Positions 51,979 to 61,063 of a stretch of 64,000 nt of DNA are shown piece after piece. The translations under genes were made by a program, and so were the position numbers. The notes under the pieces were generated by a model. The model was not told the origin of the DNA, searched no databases, and saw only the letters and a program-made list of their open reading frames with translations. Every line of letters starts with the position of its first letter. The stretch's first letter is position 1. The DNA is taken from assembly GCF_030816725.1 (NCBI RefSeq), contig NZ_JAUSYG010000001.1, positions 992,001-1,056,000 on the forward strand. The letters are read 5' to 3'. The DNA is from Pseudarthrobacter defluvii. Its GTDB lineage: Bacteria > Actinomycetota > Actinomycetes > Actinomycetales > Micrococcaceae.

Positions 51979-53684
51979 GGCTGGTCCTCGGCGCCGGCCA
52001 GGGTGTCCGGGTCCGGCCCCCTGTCCCGGGAAAGCTTGTCGGGGAACAGTCCCGGCGGTGCGCCGCGGCCATCCCAGTTCAGCAGGTTCACCCTGCCGTG
52101 CAGGCTTGATCCTGCCGCGATGGTGTCGGTACTCTGCCGGTCCCGCAGCGCGTGGAAGGTGTCAACGGCCACCGGGACCGGTCTGCCGCTCGCCTCGCCG
52201 AACGGTGCCGAATCCTGCATGCCCGGGCCGCCGTCGAAATCCAGCGAACAGCCCAGCTCCTCCAGGTCGTGGGCCTGCTCCACGTGCGCCTTGGGGATGA
52301 CGTACCGCTCGTCGTACTTGGCGATGGCCATCAGCCGGTACATCTCATACATGGCCTGCCCGTCCATGCCCACGGACTCCGGAATGGCCTCGTCCGGGTC
52401 TTCGCCCAGGCTGATGCCCCGCATGAAGGAACGCATGGCCGCGAGCTTCCGCAGCACGGCCGTGACGCGCTCTGTGTCTCCGGCGGTGAAGAGTTCGGCA
52501 AGATACTCCACCGGGATCCGCAGGGCGTCGATGGCGCCGAACAGGTTGCCGGTGTCCTCGCCGTCGTGGCCCTGGTCGCGCAGCAGGTCAACCACGGGGG
52601 AGAGCGGCGGCACGTACCAGACCATCGGCATGGTGCGGTACTCCGGGTGCAGCGGCAGCGCCACCTTGTAGACCTTGGCCAAGGCGTAAACGGGCGAGCG
52701 GCGGGCGGCGTCAAGCCAGTCCTCCGGGATGCCCTGCGCCCGGGCCTCGGCCTGGACGTGCGGGTCGTTGGGGTCCAGCAGCACATCCATCTGGGCGTCG
52801 TAAAGGTCCTGCGGGTCGGTGACGGACGCGGCCGCGGTGACGGCATCGGCGTCGTACAAAAACAACCCCAGGTACCGCAGCCGGCCCACGCACGTCTCGG
52901 AGCAGACGGTGGGCAGGCCCACCTCCACCCGGGGATAGCAGAACGTGCACTTCTCGGCCTTGCCGGTCTTGTGGTTGAAGTAGATCTTCTTGTACGGGCA
53001 GCCGGTGACGCACTGGCGCCAGCCGCGGCACCGGTCCTGGTCCACCAGTACGATCCCGTCCTCCACCCGCTTGTAGATCGCGCCCGACGGGCAGGACGCC
53101 ATGCAGGAGGGGTTCAGGCAGTGCTCGCAGATCCGGGGCAGGTAGAACATGAAGGTCTGCTCGTAGGCGAACTTGATCTTGTCCTCGGACTCGCGCCGGA
53201 CCTTTTCCACGATCGGGTCCAGGCCGCCGTTCTCCGCGGAGCCGCCCAGGTTGTCATCCCAGTTGGCGGACCAGGTGATCTTGGTGTCTTCACCGGTGAT
53301 CAGGGACTTGGGCCGGGCCACCGGGAAGTCATCACCCAGGGGTGCGTCCACCAGGGTCTTGTAGTCGTAGGTCCACGGCTCGTAGTAGTCCTTGAGCTCG
53401 GGCTGGACAGGGCTGGCGAAGATGCCGAACAGCTTCTTCACCCTGCCGCCGGCCTTCAGCACCAGCCTGCCGCGCCGGTTCAGGGTCCAGCCGCCGTACC
53501 ACCGCTCCTGGTCCTCGTAGCGGCGCGGATAGCCCTGCCCGGGCCGGGTCTCCACATTGTTGAACCACACATATTCCATGCCGGCACGGTTGGTCCAGGC
53601 CTGCTTGCAGGTCACGGAGCAGGTGTGGCAGCCAATGCACTTGTCCAGGTTCATCACCATGCCCATCTGGGCCATCACACGCAT
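51975..53684 (-). CDS. narH: Respiratory nitrate reductase beta subunit
   Basis: 569 residues from ATG 53684, with GGAGGTGCAG before it. Four cysteine sets for iron-sulfur clusters: CIGCHTCSVTC near the start, CEHCLNPSCMASCP, CRGWRQCVTGCP (a Trp marks the 3Fe-4S site) and CTFCYP with CSETC. It passes electrons from NarI to NarG. It overlaps narG by one base (TGATG) and narJ by four. A longer in-frame extension upstream lies inside narG and is not used. The C-terminal end is longer than in E. coli. Confidence 0.96.
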   Translation of the reverse strand: MRVMAQMGMVMNLDKCIGCHTCSVTCKQAWTNRAGMEYVWFNNVETRPGQGYPRRYEDQERWYGGWTLNRRGRLVLKAGGRVKKLFGIFASPVQPELKDYYEPWTYDYKTLVDAPLGDDFPVARPKSLITGEDTKITWSANWDDNLGGSAENGGLDPIVEKVRRESEDKIKFAYEQTFMFYLPRICEHCLNPSCMASCPSGAIYKRVEDGIVLVDQDRCRGWRQCVTGCPYKKIYFNHKTGKAEKCTFCYPRVEVGLPTVCSETCVGRLRYLGLFLYDADAVTAAASVTDPQDLYDAQMDVLLDPNDPHVQAEARAQGIPEDWLDAARRSPVYALAKVYKVALPLHPEYRTMPMVWYVPPLSPVVDLLRDQGHDGEDTGNLFGAIDALRIPVEYLAELFTAGDTERVTAVLRKLAAMRSFMRGISLGEDPDEAIPESVGMDGQAMYEMYRLMAIAKYDERYVIPKAHVEQAHDLEELGCSLDFDGGPGMQDSAPFGEASGRPVPVAVDTFHALRDRQSTDTIAAGSSLHGRVNLLNWDGRGAPPGLFPDKLSRDRGPDPDTLAGAEDQP

Positions 53685-56600
53685 CAGTACTGCACCTCCT
53701 GCGAACGGCGGCGCACTGTGGCCACCATGTCGCGCTGGTTTCCGGTGGGGCCGAGATAGTTGAACGCGTAGGCCAACTGGGCGTAGCCGCCCGCCAGGTG
53801 CGACGGTTTCACCAGCAGCCGGGTCACCGAGTTGTGGATCCCGCCGCGCCGCCCGGTGGCCTCCGACTTCGGGACGTCGATGGTGCGCTCCTGGGCGTGG
53901 TGGACGTAAACCACTCCAGCCGGCATCCGGTGGCTGACAATGGCGCGGGCCACCAGGACGCCGTTGACGTTGGTGCATTCCACCCAGTCGTTGTCCCGCA
54001 CCTTAATCGCGTCGGCATCGGCCGGGCTCATCCACACGGTGGGCCCGCCGCGGGACAGCGAGAGCATCAGCAGGTTGTCCTGGTACTCGGAGTGGATGGA
54101 CCACTTGGAATGCGGGGTCAGGTACCTGACGGTCACCTCCATGGCGCCGTCAGAACCCAGCCGCGGTTCGCCGAACAGCCGGTGCATGTCCAGCGGAGGC
54201 CGGTAGATGGGCAGGTTTTCGCCGATGTCCGTCATCCAGTCGTGGTCCAGGAAAAAGTGCATCCGGCCGGTGAGGGTGTGGAAGGGCTTGAGCCGTTCGA
54301 TGTTGATGGTGAACGGGGCGTACCGCCGCCCGCCCGTTTCGGACCCTGACCATTCCGGGGACGTGATCACCGGGACCGGACCAGCCTGGGTCTGGGCAAA
54401 CGTGATGAACTTTTCCTCCGAGCCCTCGGCCAGGTCCGCGAGCTTCCTGCCGGTGCGCACCTCCAAGTCCTTGAAGCCCTGGACGGACAGGACCCCGTTG
54501 GTGGTGCCGGAGAACGCCAGGATCGCCTCGGCCATCTTCGCGTCCGTGTCCATGGCCAGCCGGCCATCCGCCGCCCCGCCCAGCATCACGCCGTTGGCGT
54601 GGCTGAGCCGCGCAACCGGTTGGGCCACCTTGTAGGTGACGTTCTTGACCGTGAAGCCCAGCTTGTCAGCGAGCGGCCCGACGGCGGCGAGCTTGTCCGC
54701 GATGGCCGTATAGTCCCGCTCCACCACGGAAAAGACGGGCATATTCTGCCCCGGAACGGCAGGAATGCCCGGGTCCCGCCAGTCCCGGACCCGCCCGCCG
54801 GGCTGGGCCAGCTGGCCGGGGGTGTCATGCATCAGCGGCACACTGACCAGGTCCTTCCGGACGCCCAGGTGGGTCGCGGCGAGCCTGGACAATTCCCGGG
54901 CGAGCAGGTGGAAGGTGTCAAAGTCGGTCTTGGTTTCCCAGGGCGGGTCAATGGCCGGGCTGAACGCGTGCACGAACGGGTGCATGTCCGTGGAAGACAG
55001 GTCATGCTTTTCGTACCAGGTGGCGGCCGGGAAGACGACGTCGGAAAGCAGCGTGGTGGAGGTCATCCGGAAGTCGGCGGAGACCAAGAGGTCCAGCTTT
55101 CCCTCGGGCGCCTTGTCGTGCCAGGCCACGTCCCGGGGCTTGAGTTCCTCGGCGCTGTCCGGTCCCAGGACGTTGTTGTGCGTTCCCAGCAGGTTGCGGA
55201 GAAAATACTCGTTGCCCTTGGCGGAGGAGCCGAACAGGTTGGACCGCCACAGCACCAGGGTCCGGGGCCAGTTGGCCGGGGCGTCCACGTCCTCGATGGC
55301 AGGGTTGAGGGTGCGGTTCTTCAGCGATTCGGCGATGTAGGAGGGCGCGTCGGCGGCGGTGCCGGCGGTGACGGCGGCCTGCGCCTCATCCGCCACGTCG
55401 AGGGGGTTGCGGTCGAACTGGGGGTAGAAGGGCATCCAGCCGAGCCGGGCTGACTGGGCGATGGCGTCCGCCGTGTGCATGCCGTCCAGCTTTCCGGTGG
55501 ACAGCGGGGACTTCAGGGCGTCCGCCGAATAGCCGTCCTGCCGCCACTGGTCCGTGTGCATGTACCAGTAGCTGGTGCCGGTCATGGTCCGCGGCGGCCG
55601 TGACCAGTCCAGGGCGTTGGCCAGTGACACCCAGCCGGTGACGGGACGCGTCTTTTCCTGGCCCACGTAGTGCGCCCAGCCGCCGCCGTTGCGGCCCATG
55701 CAGCCGGTGAGCATCACCAGCGCCAGCACCGCCCGGTAGGTGGTGTCGCCGTGGAACCACTGGCAGATGCCGGCGCCCATGATGATCATTGAACGGCCCT
55801 GGGACTGCTCCGCGTTGCGGGCGAATTCCCGGGCCACCCGGATGCAGGCCTGTGCCGGGACGCTGGTGATCTCCTCCTGCCAGGCCGGTGTGTAGGGGGT
55901 GGCGGCGTCGTCGTAGCCGGCAGCCCAGTCTCCGGGCAGGCCGTCCCTGCCCACGCCGTACTGGGCAAGCATGAGGTCGAACACGGTGGTCACCAGCTGG
56001 CCGCCCACCTCCATCACCGGGACGCCCCTGCGCAGGATGCTGCCTTCGCCGCCGGCATCCTCAAAGCAGGGGAGCAGGATCTCCGCGTTCTGTTCGGACA
56101 CTTCCCGGAGGGACAGGGCAGGCTCGATCCCCTCGAGGTCCAGGTTCCATTTGCCCTCGCCGCTGGCGGAGTAGCGGAACCCCATGGACCCGTTGGGAAC
56201 GGCCGCCCGGCCGGCGGCCTTGTCGAACAGGACGGTGCGGAACGCGGCATCCTCAGCCACGGACTCGCTCGGGACGTCAAGGGCGGTGAGGAATTTCGAC
56301 GGCGTGAGGGCGCCGTCGTCGGTCCTCTCCAGCCTGACCAGGAAGGGAAGGTCCGTGTACTGCTTCACGTAGTCGGTGAAGAACGGCACCTGCCGGTCCA
56401 CGAAGAATTCCTTCAGCATCACGTGGCCCATGGCCATGGCCAGTGCGGCGTCCGTTCCGGCCTGCGCCGGAAGCCATTCATCGGCGAACTTGGTGTTGTC
56501 CGCATAGTCCGGGCTGACGGTGACCACCTTGGTGCCGCGGTACCGGACCTCGGTCATCCAGTGGGCGTCCGGGGTGCGTGTGACGGGAACGTTGGAGCCC

Positions 56601-57394
56601 CACATCATGAGGTAGCGGGCATCCCACCAGTCCCCGGACTCGGGAACGTCGGTCTGGTCCCCGAACACCTGCGGGCTGGCGACAGGCAGGTCGGCATACC
56701 AGTCGTAGAAGGACGTCATGACCCCGCCGATGAGCTGGATGAAGCGGGTTCCCACCGCGTGGGAGACCATGGACATCGCCGGGATGGGGGAAAAGCCCGC
56801 GCAGCGGTCCGGGCCGTACGTTTTGATGGTGTTCACGTGGGCCGCGGCGGCAATCTCGATGGCCTCCTGCCAGGACACGCGCACCAGGCCGCCCTTGCCG
56901 CGGGCCTGCTGGTAGCGGCGCCGCCGCTCGGGATCGGCCGCCACCTCGGCAAACGCCAGCACGGGGTCGCCCAGCCGCGCCTTGGCCTCCCGGTACATCT
57001 CCACGAGGACGCCGCGCGCATAGGGAAAGCGCACCCGGGTGGGGGAGTAGGTGTACCAGGAAAAGGCTGCCCCGCGAGGGCAGCCCCGTGGCTCGTACTC
57101 AGGGCTGTCCGCCCCGACAGATGGGTAGTCCGTCTGCTGGGACTCCCACGTGATGATGCCGTCCTTGACGTACACCTTCCAAGAGCACGAACCGGTGCAG
57201 TTCACCCCGTGCGTGGACCGGACCACCTTGTCGTGGCTCCAGCGGTCCCGGTAGAAGATGTCGCCCTTTCGGCCGCCTTCCCGGAACACCGCCCTGCCGT
57301 CCTCCGTCTGGTCCCACCTCGTGAAGAAACGGCCCAGCTTCAACATTGCTTCTGATGCGGGTCCATCTAACCCCGCATGGGGTCCGGCAGCCAT
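53684..57394 (-). CDS. narG: Respiratory nitrate reductase alpha subunit
   Basis: 1236 residues, near the usual 1220-1250. The 4Fe-4S FS0 site HGVNCTGSC near residue 63 is followed by GCPRGAAFSWY. The molybdopterin domain includes DLPVASPQVFGDQTDVPESG and MMWGSNVPVTRTPDAHW. It reduces nitrate to nitrite at the cytoplasmic face. First gene of narGHJI-narK, all overlapping or nearly so, one transcript. Start ATG 57394; ATG 57346 (MLKLGRFFTRWD) is an alternative closer to other NarG starts. Confidence 0.97.
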   Translation of the reverse strand: MAAGPHAGLDGPASEAMLKLGRFFTRWDQTEDGRAVFREGGRKGDIFYRDRWSHDKVVRSTHGVNCTGSCSWKVYVKDGIITWESQQTDYPSVGADSPEYEPRGCPRGAAFSWYTYSPTRVRFPYARGVLVEMYREAKARLGDPVLAFAEVAADPERRRRYQQARGKGGLVRVSWQEAIEIAAAAHVNTIKTYGPDRCAGFSPIPAMSMVSHAVGTRFIQLIGGVMTSFYDWYADLPVASPQVFGDQTDVPESGDWWDARYLMMWGSNVPVTRTPDAHWMTEVRYRGTKVVTVSPDYADNTKFADEWLPAQAGTDAALAMAMGHVMLKEFFVDRQVPFFTDYVKQYTDLPFLVRLERTDDGALTPSKFLTALDVPSESVAEDAAFRTVLFDKAAGRAAVPNGSMGFRYSASGEGKWNLDLEGIEPALSLREVSEQNAEILLPCFEDAGGEGSILRRGVPVMEVGGQLVTTVFDLMLAQYGVGRDGLPGDWAAGYDDAATPYTPAWQEEITSVPAQACIRVAREFARNAEQSQGRSMIIMGAGICQWFHGDTTYRAVLALVMLTGCMGRNGGGWAHYVGQEKTRPVTGWVSLANALDWSRPPRTMTGTSYWYMHTDQWRQDGYSADALKSPLSTGKLDGMHTADAIAQSARLGWMPFYPQFDRNPLDVADEAQAAVTAGTAADAPSYIAESLKNRTLNPAIEDVDAPANWPRTLVLWRSNLFGSSAKGNEYFLRNLLGTHNNVLGPDSAEELKPRDVAWHDKAPEGKLDLLVSADFRMTSTTLLSDVVFPAATWYEKHDLSSTDMHPFVHAFSPAIDPPWETKTDFDTFHLLARELSRLAATHLGVRKDLVSVPLMHDTPGQLAQPGGRVRDWRDPGIPAVPGQNMPVFSVVERDYTAIADKLAAVGPLADKLGFTVKNVTYKVAQPVARLSHANGVMLGGAADGRLAMDTDAKMAEAILAFSGTTNGVLSVQGFKDLEVRTGRKLADLAEGSEEKFITFAQTQAGPVPVITSPEWSGSETGGRRYAPFTINIERLKPFHTLTGRMHFFLDHDWMTDIGENLPIYRPPLDMHRLFGEPRLGSDGAMEVTVRYLTPHSKWSIHSEYQDNLLMLSLSRGGPTVWMSPADADAIKVRDNDWVECTNVNGVLVARAIVSHRMPAGVVYVHHAQERTIDVPKSEATGRRGGIHNSVTRLLVKPSHLAGGYAQLAYAFNYLGPTGNQRDMVATVRRRSQEVQY

Positions 57395-57497
57395 GCCCCC
57401 AAGCTAGGTGGGTGCCGGAAACCCCCAATAGAGCCCAAAGGCCCTGTTCAAAGCCATATTGCTCTGTTTGTGGGCGACCGGCGGGCAGAATGGGTGC

Positions 57498-58154
57498 ATG
57501 ACACGCATTGCCATTATTGGCGGCCACGGAAAAGTGGCCCTCCTCCTGTCCGAACTGCTCACTGGCGAGGGCCACTCAGTGACCTCCTTAATCCGGAACC
57601 CGGACCATGCCGACGAGGTCGCTGCCACCGGCGCCACCCCGTCGGTCCTGGACGTGGAGAATTCCACGACGGCGGCGATCGCCGATGCCCTGGCCGGGCA
57701 TGACGCCGTGGTTTGGTCCGCCGGCGCGGGGGGCGGCAGCCCGGAGCGCACCTACGCCGTGGACAGGGATGCCGCCATCCGCTCCATGGATGCCGCTGCC
57801 CAGGCCGGGGTGCACCGGTACGTCATGGTGTCCTACTTCGGTGCCGGCAAGGACCACGGGGTGCCCGAAGACAGCAGCTTCTATGCGTATGCCGAAGCGA
57901 AGGCGGCCGCGGACGAGTACCTGCGCGGCACCGGGCTGGCGTGGACCATCCTTGGCCCGGGAGCCCTGACGGACAACCCCGGAACCGGACGGATCGACGT
58001 CGACCCCTCGCCGGAAGGGGGCCGGGAGACGTCCCGGGCCAACACTGCGATCGTGGCAGCGGCGGTGCTGGACCTGCCGCAGACAGCGGGCCGGACCATC
58101 GAGTTCCGCGACGGCACCCTGCCGGTGGCCGCCGCCCTGGAACCGCGCCCGTAG
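57498..58154 (+). CDS. NAD(P)-binding SDR-like protein
   Basis: 218 residues from ATG 57498. Rossmann start MTRIAIIGGHGKVALLLSEL, then DAVVWSAGAGGG, GVHRYVMVSYFGAG and GLAWTILGPGALTD. Atypical SDR (NAD(P)H-binding, YwnB/BVR-B-like) with no catalytic YxxxK in the usual place (YAYAEAK may serve). Divergent from narG and 21 bases upstream of the antiporter gene. Confidence 0.9.
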   Translation: MTRIAIIGGHGKVALLLSELLTGEGHSVTSLIRNPDHADEVAATGATPSVLDVENSTTAAIADALAGHDAVVWSAGAGGGSPERTYAVDRDAAIRSMDAAAQAGVHRYVMVSYFGAGKDHGVPEDSSFYAYAEAKAAADEYLRGTGLAWTILGPGALTDNPGTGRIDVDPSPEGGRETSRANTAIVAAAVLDLPQTAGRTIEFRDGTLPVAAALEPRP

Positions 58155-58175
58155 GCGCCGGCAGGGAAGAGGCTT

Positions 58176-59747
58176 ATGGACCAGCTCGCACTGATAGTTG
58201 GACTGCTGCTGGCCACGGTGGTGGCCGTGGGCCTGGGGGACAGGCTGCGGTTGCCGTACCCGGTCCTGATGCTCCTCCTGGCGGTGGCCCTCACGTTCAT
58301 ACCGGGTTTCCCGGACCTGGAAATTGAACCCGAGCTGATCCTGCCCATCTTCCTGCCGCCGCTGCTGTTCGCCACCGCCCAGCGAAGCTCATGGGCCGTG
58401 TTCCGCATCCGGTGGCGGACCCTGATCATGCTGGCCGTGGCCCTGGTGGTGATCAGCACCGCCGTGGTGGCCGGCGCCGCCTGGCTGATGATCCCCGGCA
58501 TCGGAATTCCGGCCGCCATCGCCCTCGGAGCCATGGTGGCCCCGCCGGATCCGGTGGCCGTGGAATCCGTGGCAGGCCGCGTGCACATGCCGCGCCGCCT
58601 GATCACCGTCCTGCAGAGCGAGGGCCTGTTCAACGACGCTGCCGCCATCGTCATTTTCCAGGCAGCCGTGGCGGCTGCCGTGGGCGGCACCAAGATAGGG
58701 CCCGACGTCGTCCTGCAGTTCCTGGTGGGAGCGGCGCTTGCCGTCGTGGTCGGCGTCGCCATGGGCTGGCTGATCGCGCTCATCACCCGGCTGGTCACGT
58801 CCATGGTGGCCCGGAGTGCCGTGACCCTGGTGGTGCCGTTCGCCGCGTACATCCTGGCGGAGGAGGTGCATGCCTCCGGCGTCATTGCCGTGGTAGTCAC
58901 CGCCCTGGAAATGCAGCGCCACGCCCGCCCGCAGGATGCTGCCGAGCGGGTCACCCGGAACGCCTTCTGGGATGTGGTGGAACTGCTGGCCACCGGGCTG
59001 GCATTCGGTTTGGTGGGGCTGGAAATCCGCCATGTCATCCGGGATGAGGGAACGGAAATTTTCGGCATGATCGGGGCGTCCCTTGTGGTCTGTGTCCTGG
59101 TCTTCGCGGTCCGGTTCCTGTGGCTGGGCGTCCTGGCCCTGGGCGCCAGGAAACGCAGGAACCTGCTGCAGCCCACATCCCTGAAGGAAGTTCTCATCCT
59201 GACGTGGTGCGGCATGCGCGGCCTGGCCACCCTGGCGCTGGCCCTGGCACTGCCGCTGACCCTGGCGGATGGCACGCCGTTCCCCGGCAGGGACTACCTG
59301 CTGGTCATCGCCTGCGCCGTGCTGCTTGCCACGCTGGTCCTTCCGGGCCTGACGCTGCCATGGCTGATGCGGGTCCTCAACGCCTCCGAGGACGGTACCG
59401 CGGAGCGCGACGCCGTCCGGCTGCTGGCCACCAGGGCCCAGGCGGCCGCGGTGGCGGCCCTGAAACAGCACGACCTGATGACGGACCTGCCGCCGGAGAA
59501 AGTGGCGCTGGTCAAGGACAGGATGCAGCGCCTGCACGCGGAACTGACGGACGGCAGCCTGCGGAACGAGCCCCTGGCGGAAAAGCGCCAGCGTGGACGC
59601 GAGCTGGCCATCGCCGTGCAGACCATCGCACTGGACGCAGCCCGGCAGGAAGTGGTGGCCGCCCGCAATGAGCCGGACATGGATCCCGAGGTGGCAGACC
59701 GGGTGCTCCGGCAGCTGGACCTGCGCACCATGGTCATGCCGGAGTAG
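58176..59747 (+). CDS. CPA1-family Na+/H+ antiporter
   Basis: 523 residues from ATG 58176. Twelve or so TM segments; GAMVAPPDPVAVESV (~120-135) and SEGLFNDAAAIVIF (~149-162) are the CPA1 ion-binding helices (the ND pair). A C-terminal cytoplasmic helical domain (~410-523) is typical of NhaP/YjcE types. Exchanges Na+ (or K+) for H+ in pH and salt control. Confidence 0.93.
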   Translation: MDQLALIVGLLLATVVAVGLGDRLRLPYPVLMLLLAVALTFIPGFPDLEIEPELILPIFLPPLLFATAQRSSWAVFRIRWRTLIMLAVALVVISTAVVAGAAWLMIPGIGIPAAIALGAMVAPPDPVAVESVAGRVHMPRRLITVLQSEGLFNDAAAIVIFQAAVAAAVGGTKIGPDVVLQFLVGAALAVVVGVAMGWLIALITRLVTSMVARSAVTLVVPFAAYILAEEVHASGVIAVVVTALEMQRHARPQDAAERVTRNAFWDVVELLATGLAFGLVGLEIRHVIRDEGTEIFGMIGASLVVCVLVFAVRFLWLGVLALGARKRRNLLQPTSLKEVLILTWCGMRGLATLALALALPLTLADGTPFPGRDYLLVIACAVLLATLVLPGLTLPWLMRVLNASEDGTAERDAVRLLATRAQAAAVAALKQHDLMTDLPPEKVALVKDRMQRLHAELTDGSLRNEPLAEKRQRGRELAIAVQTIALDAARQEVVAARNEPDMDPEVADRVLRQLDLRTMVMPE

Positions 59748-59754
59748 GAACCCC

Positions 59755-60966
59755 TCAAGCCGGAGCGGCGCGCCCTGCGAGCACCAGGTCCAAGGAGTGC
59801 TTCTCCACGTAGTCCAGGGCGCAGCGCACCGCGCCCACGGTGACGATCGAATCGCCCAGCGGGGACACTGCCACGCGTGCGGGGGTGGCCGTGAACTCCT
59901 TCAGGCGCTCGCTAATGGGAGTGAGGAGTACGTCCGCAGAGTCGGCCACGCCGCCGCCGATGACCACCAGGTCGGGGTTGAGCAGGGTGGCGACGGTGCC
60001 GATAACCCGTGCCATCCTGTCCGCCAGGCGGTCCAGGATGTCCAGCGCCACGGCGTCTCCTTTGGCTGCCGCGGCGAAGACCTGTTCTGCCTCGACCCGG
60101 CCTGGCAAGAAATCCCGGAGGGCAGTGGGGACGGGCGTGGCCAGGGCCTCGGCAGCCCAGGTCCGGGCCAGGTGGGCGATGCCGTACGTGTCACCCACGC
60201 CTTCCACCAGGTTCAGGTAGGCAAGCTCGCCGGCGCTGCCGCGGGAGCCATGCACCAGCCGCCCGCCTTCCACGATGCCGGAGCCCAGACGTTCGCTGGC
60301 CAGGATCACCACGACGTCGTCGATCCCGGCGGCCGCCCCCTGCCACCGGTCGCCGAGGGCGGCAAGGTTGGCGTCGTTCTCCAGCAGGACGGTCCAGCCG
60401 CGTGTCTCCTTGAGGGCCGGCCGCAGCCCGAGGTCGAACAGGCCCCAGAACTCCTGCGTGGCCACCACGTCCCCGTGCCGGTCCACGGGTGCGGCCACGC
60501 CCGCGCAAACTGCCAGCACCTGCCGGGGCTCCATGTCCGCGGAACGCAGTGCCTCCAAGGCCACGCCATCGATGAACGCGATGCGTTCGCGCGATCCCAC
60601 GTTGCCGGCCTGGAACGGACGGCTGGACCGTCCAAGGGTCCTGCCCCGGAGGTCTGAAACCACCACGGTGACCTTGGAGTAGCCGATGTCCATGCCCAGG
60701 ACCACGCCGGCCCGCTCGTTGAGCTCGAACCGGCGCGCCGGGCGGCCCTTCTGGTATCCGCCAAACTCGCGCTGATTCTCCAGCTCCAGGAGCCAGCCCC
60801 GCTGGACCAGGTCCTCGCAGACGGCAATGGTGGTGGCGCGGGTCAACCCAGTGGCTGCCATGACGTCAGTGACCGTCACGGCGGCTGTGGTCCGCATGAA
60901 CTCCAGGACCGCGCCGGCACTGACGCGGCGGAGCAACTGGGGAGTCGCCGGAACTGGTTCACGCAT
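59755..60966 (-). CDS. ROK-family transcriptional regulator
   Basis: 403 residues from ATG 60966, with GGAAGGT upstream. N-terminal winged helix (~12-75; VTVTDVMAATGLTRATTIAV) and ROK kinase-like domain: GMDIGYSKVTVVVSDLRG (phosphate-binding loop), SRGSAGELAYLN and LVVIGGGVADSADVLL. The usual zinc motif CGCxGCxE is missing, seen in some sugar repressors. Divergent from the alpha-glucosidase gene, which it probably controls in response to a sugar. Confidence 0.92.
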   Translation of the reverse strand: MREPVPATPQLLRRVSAGAVLEFMRTTAAVTVTDVMAATGLTRATTIAVCEDLVQRGWLLELENQREFGGYQKGRPARRFELNERAGVVLGMDIGYSKVTVVVSDLRGRTLGRSSRPFQAGNVGSRERIAFIDGVALEALRSADMEPRQVLAVCAGVAAPVDRHGDVVATQEFWGLFDLGLRPALKETRGWTVLLENDANLAALGDRWQGAAAGIDDVVVILASERLGSGIVEGGRLVHGSRGSAGELAYLNLVEGVGDTYGIAHLARTWAAEALATPVPTALRDFLPGRVEAEQVFAAAAKGDAVALDILDRLADRMARVIGTVATLLNPDLVVIGGGVADSADVLLTPISERLKEFTATPARVAVSPLGDSIVTVGAVRCALDYVEKHSLDLVLAGRAAPA

Positions 60967-61002
60967 GCTGTTGACCTTCCTGTACAAATCACCTGATAAT
61001 AC

Positions 61003-61032
61003 TTGAGGAAGTAAATTTAGTTTCAATATAAA
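61003..61032 (+). promoter_or_regulatory. Promoter of the alpha-glucosidase gene
   Basis: TTGAGG (61003-61008), 18 bases, TATAAA (61027-61032), in an AT-rich 97-base divergent gap. On the minus strand TATTAT (60997 region) may serve the ROK gene. ROK operators should lie here; no clear palindrome seen. Confidence 0.45.
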
Positions 61033-61063
61033 TATAGACCGCACTGAAGAAGAGGGTTAGTCC

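Noticed and set aside
51496..53759. Long plus-strand open frames opposite narJ and narH (391 and 535 codons)
   Set aside because: They are mirror frames of GC-rich genes: low-complexity, rich in His/Gly/Val/Arg, no ribosome sites. The nar genes on the other strand are unmistakable.
57881..59537. Minus-strand frames of 464 and 382 codons opposite the antiporter gene
   Set aside because: Same reason: the composition is that of antisense GC-rich DNA, while the plus strand encodes a clear CPA1 antiporter.
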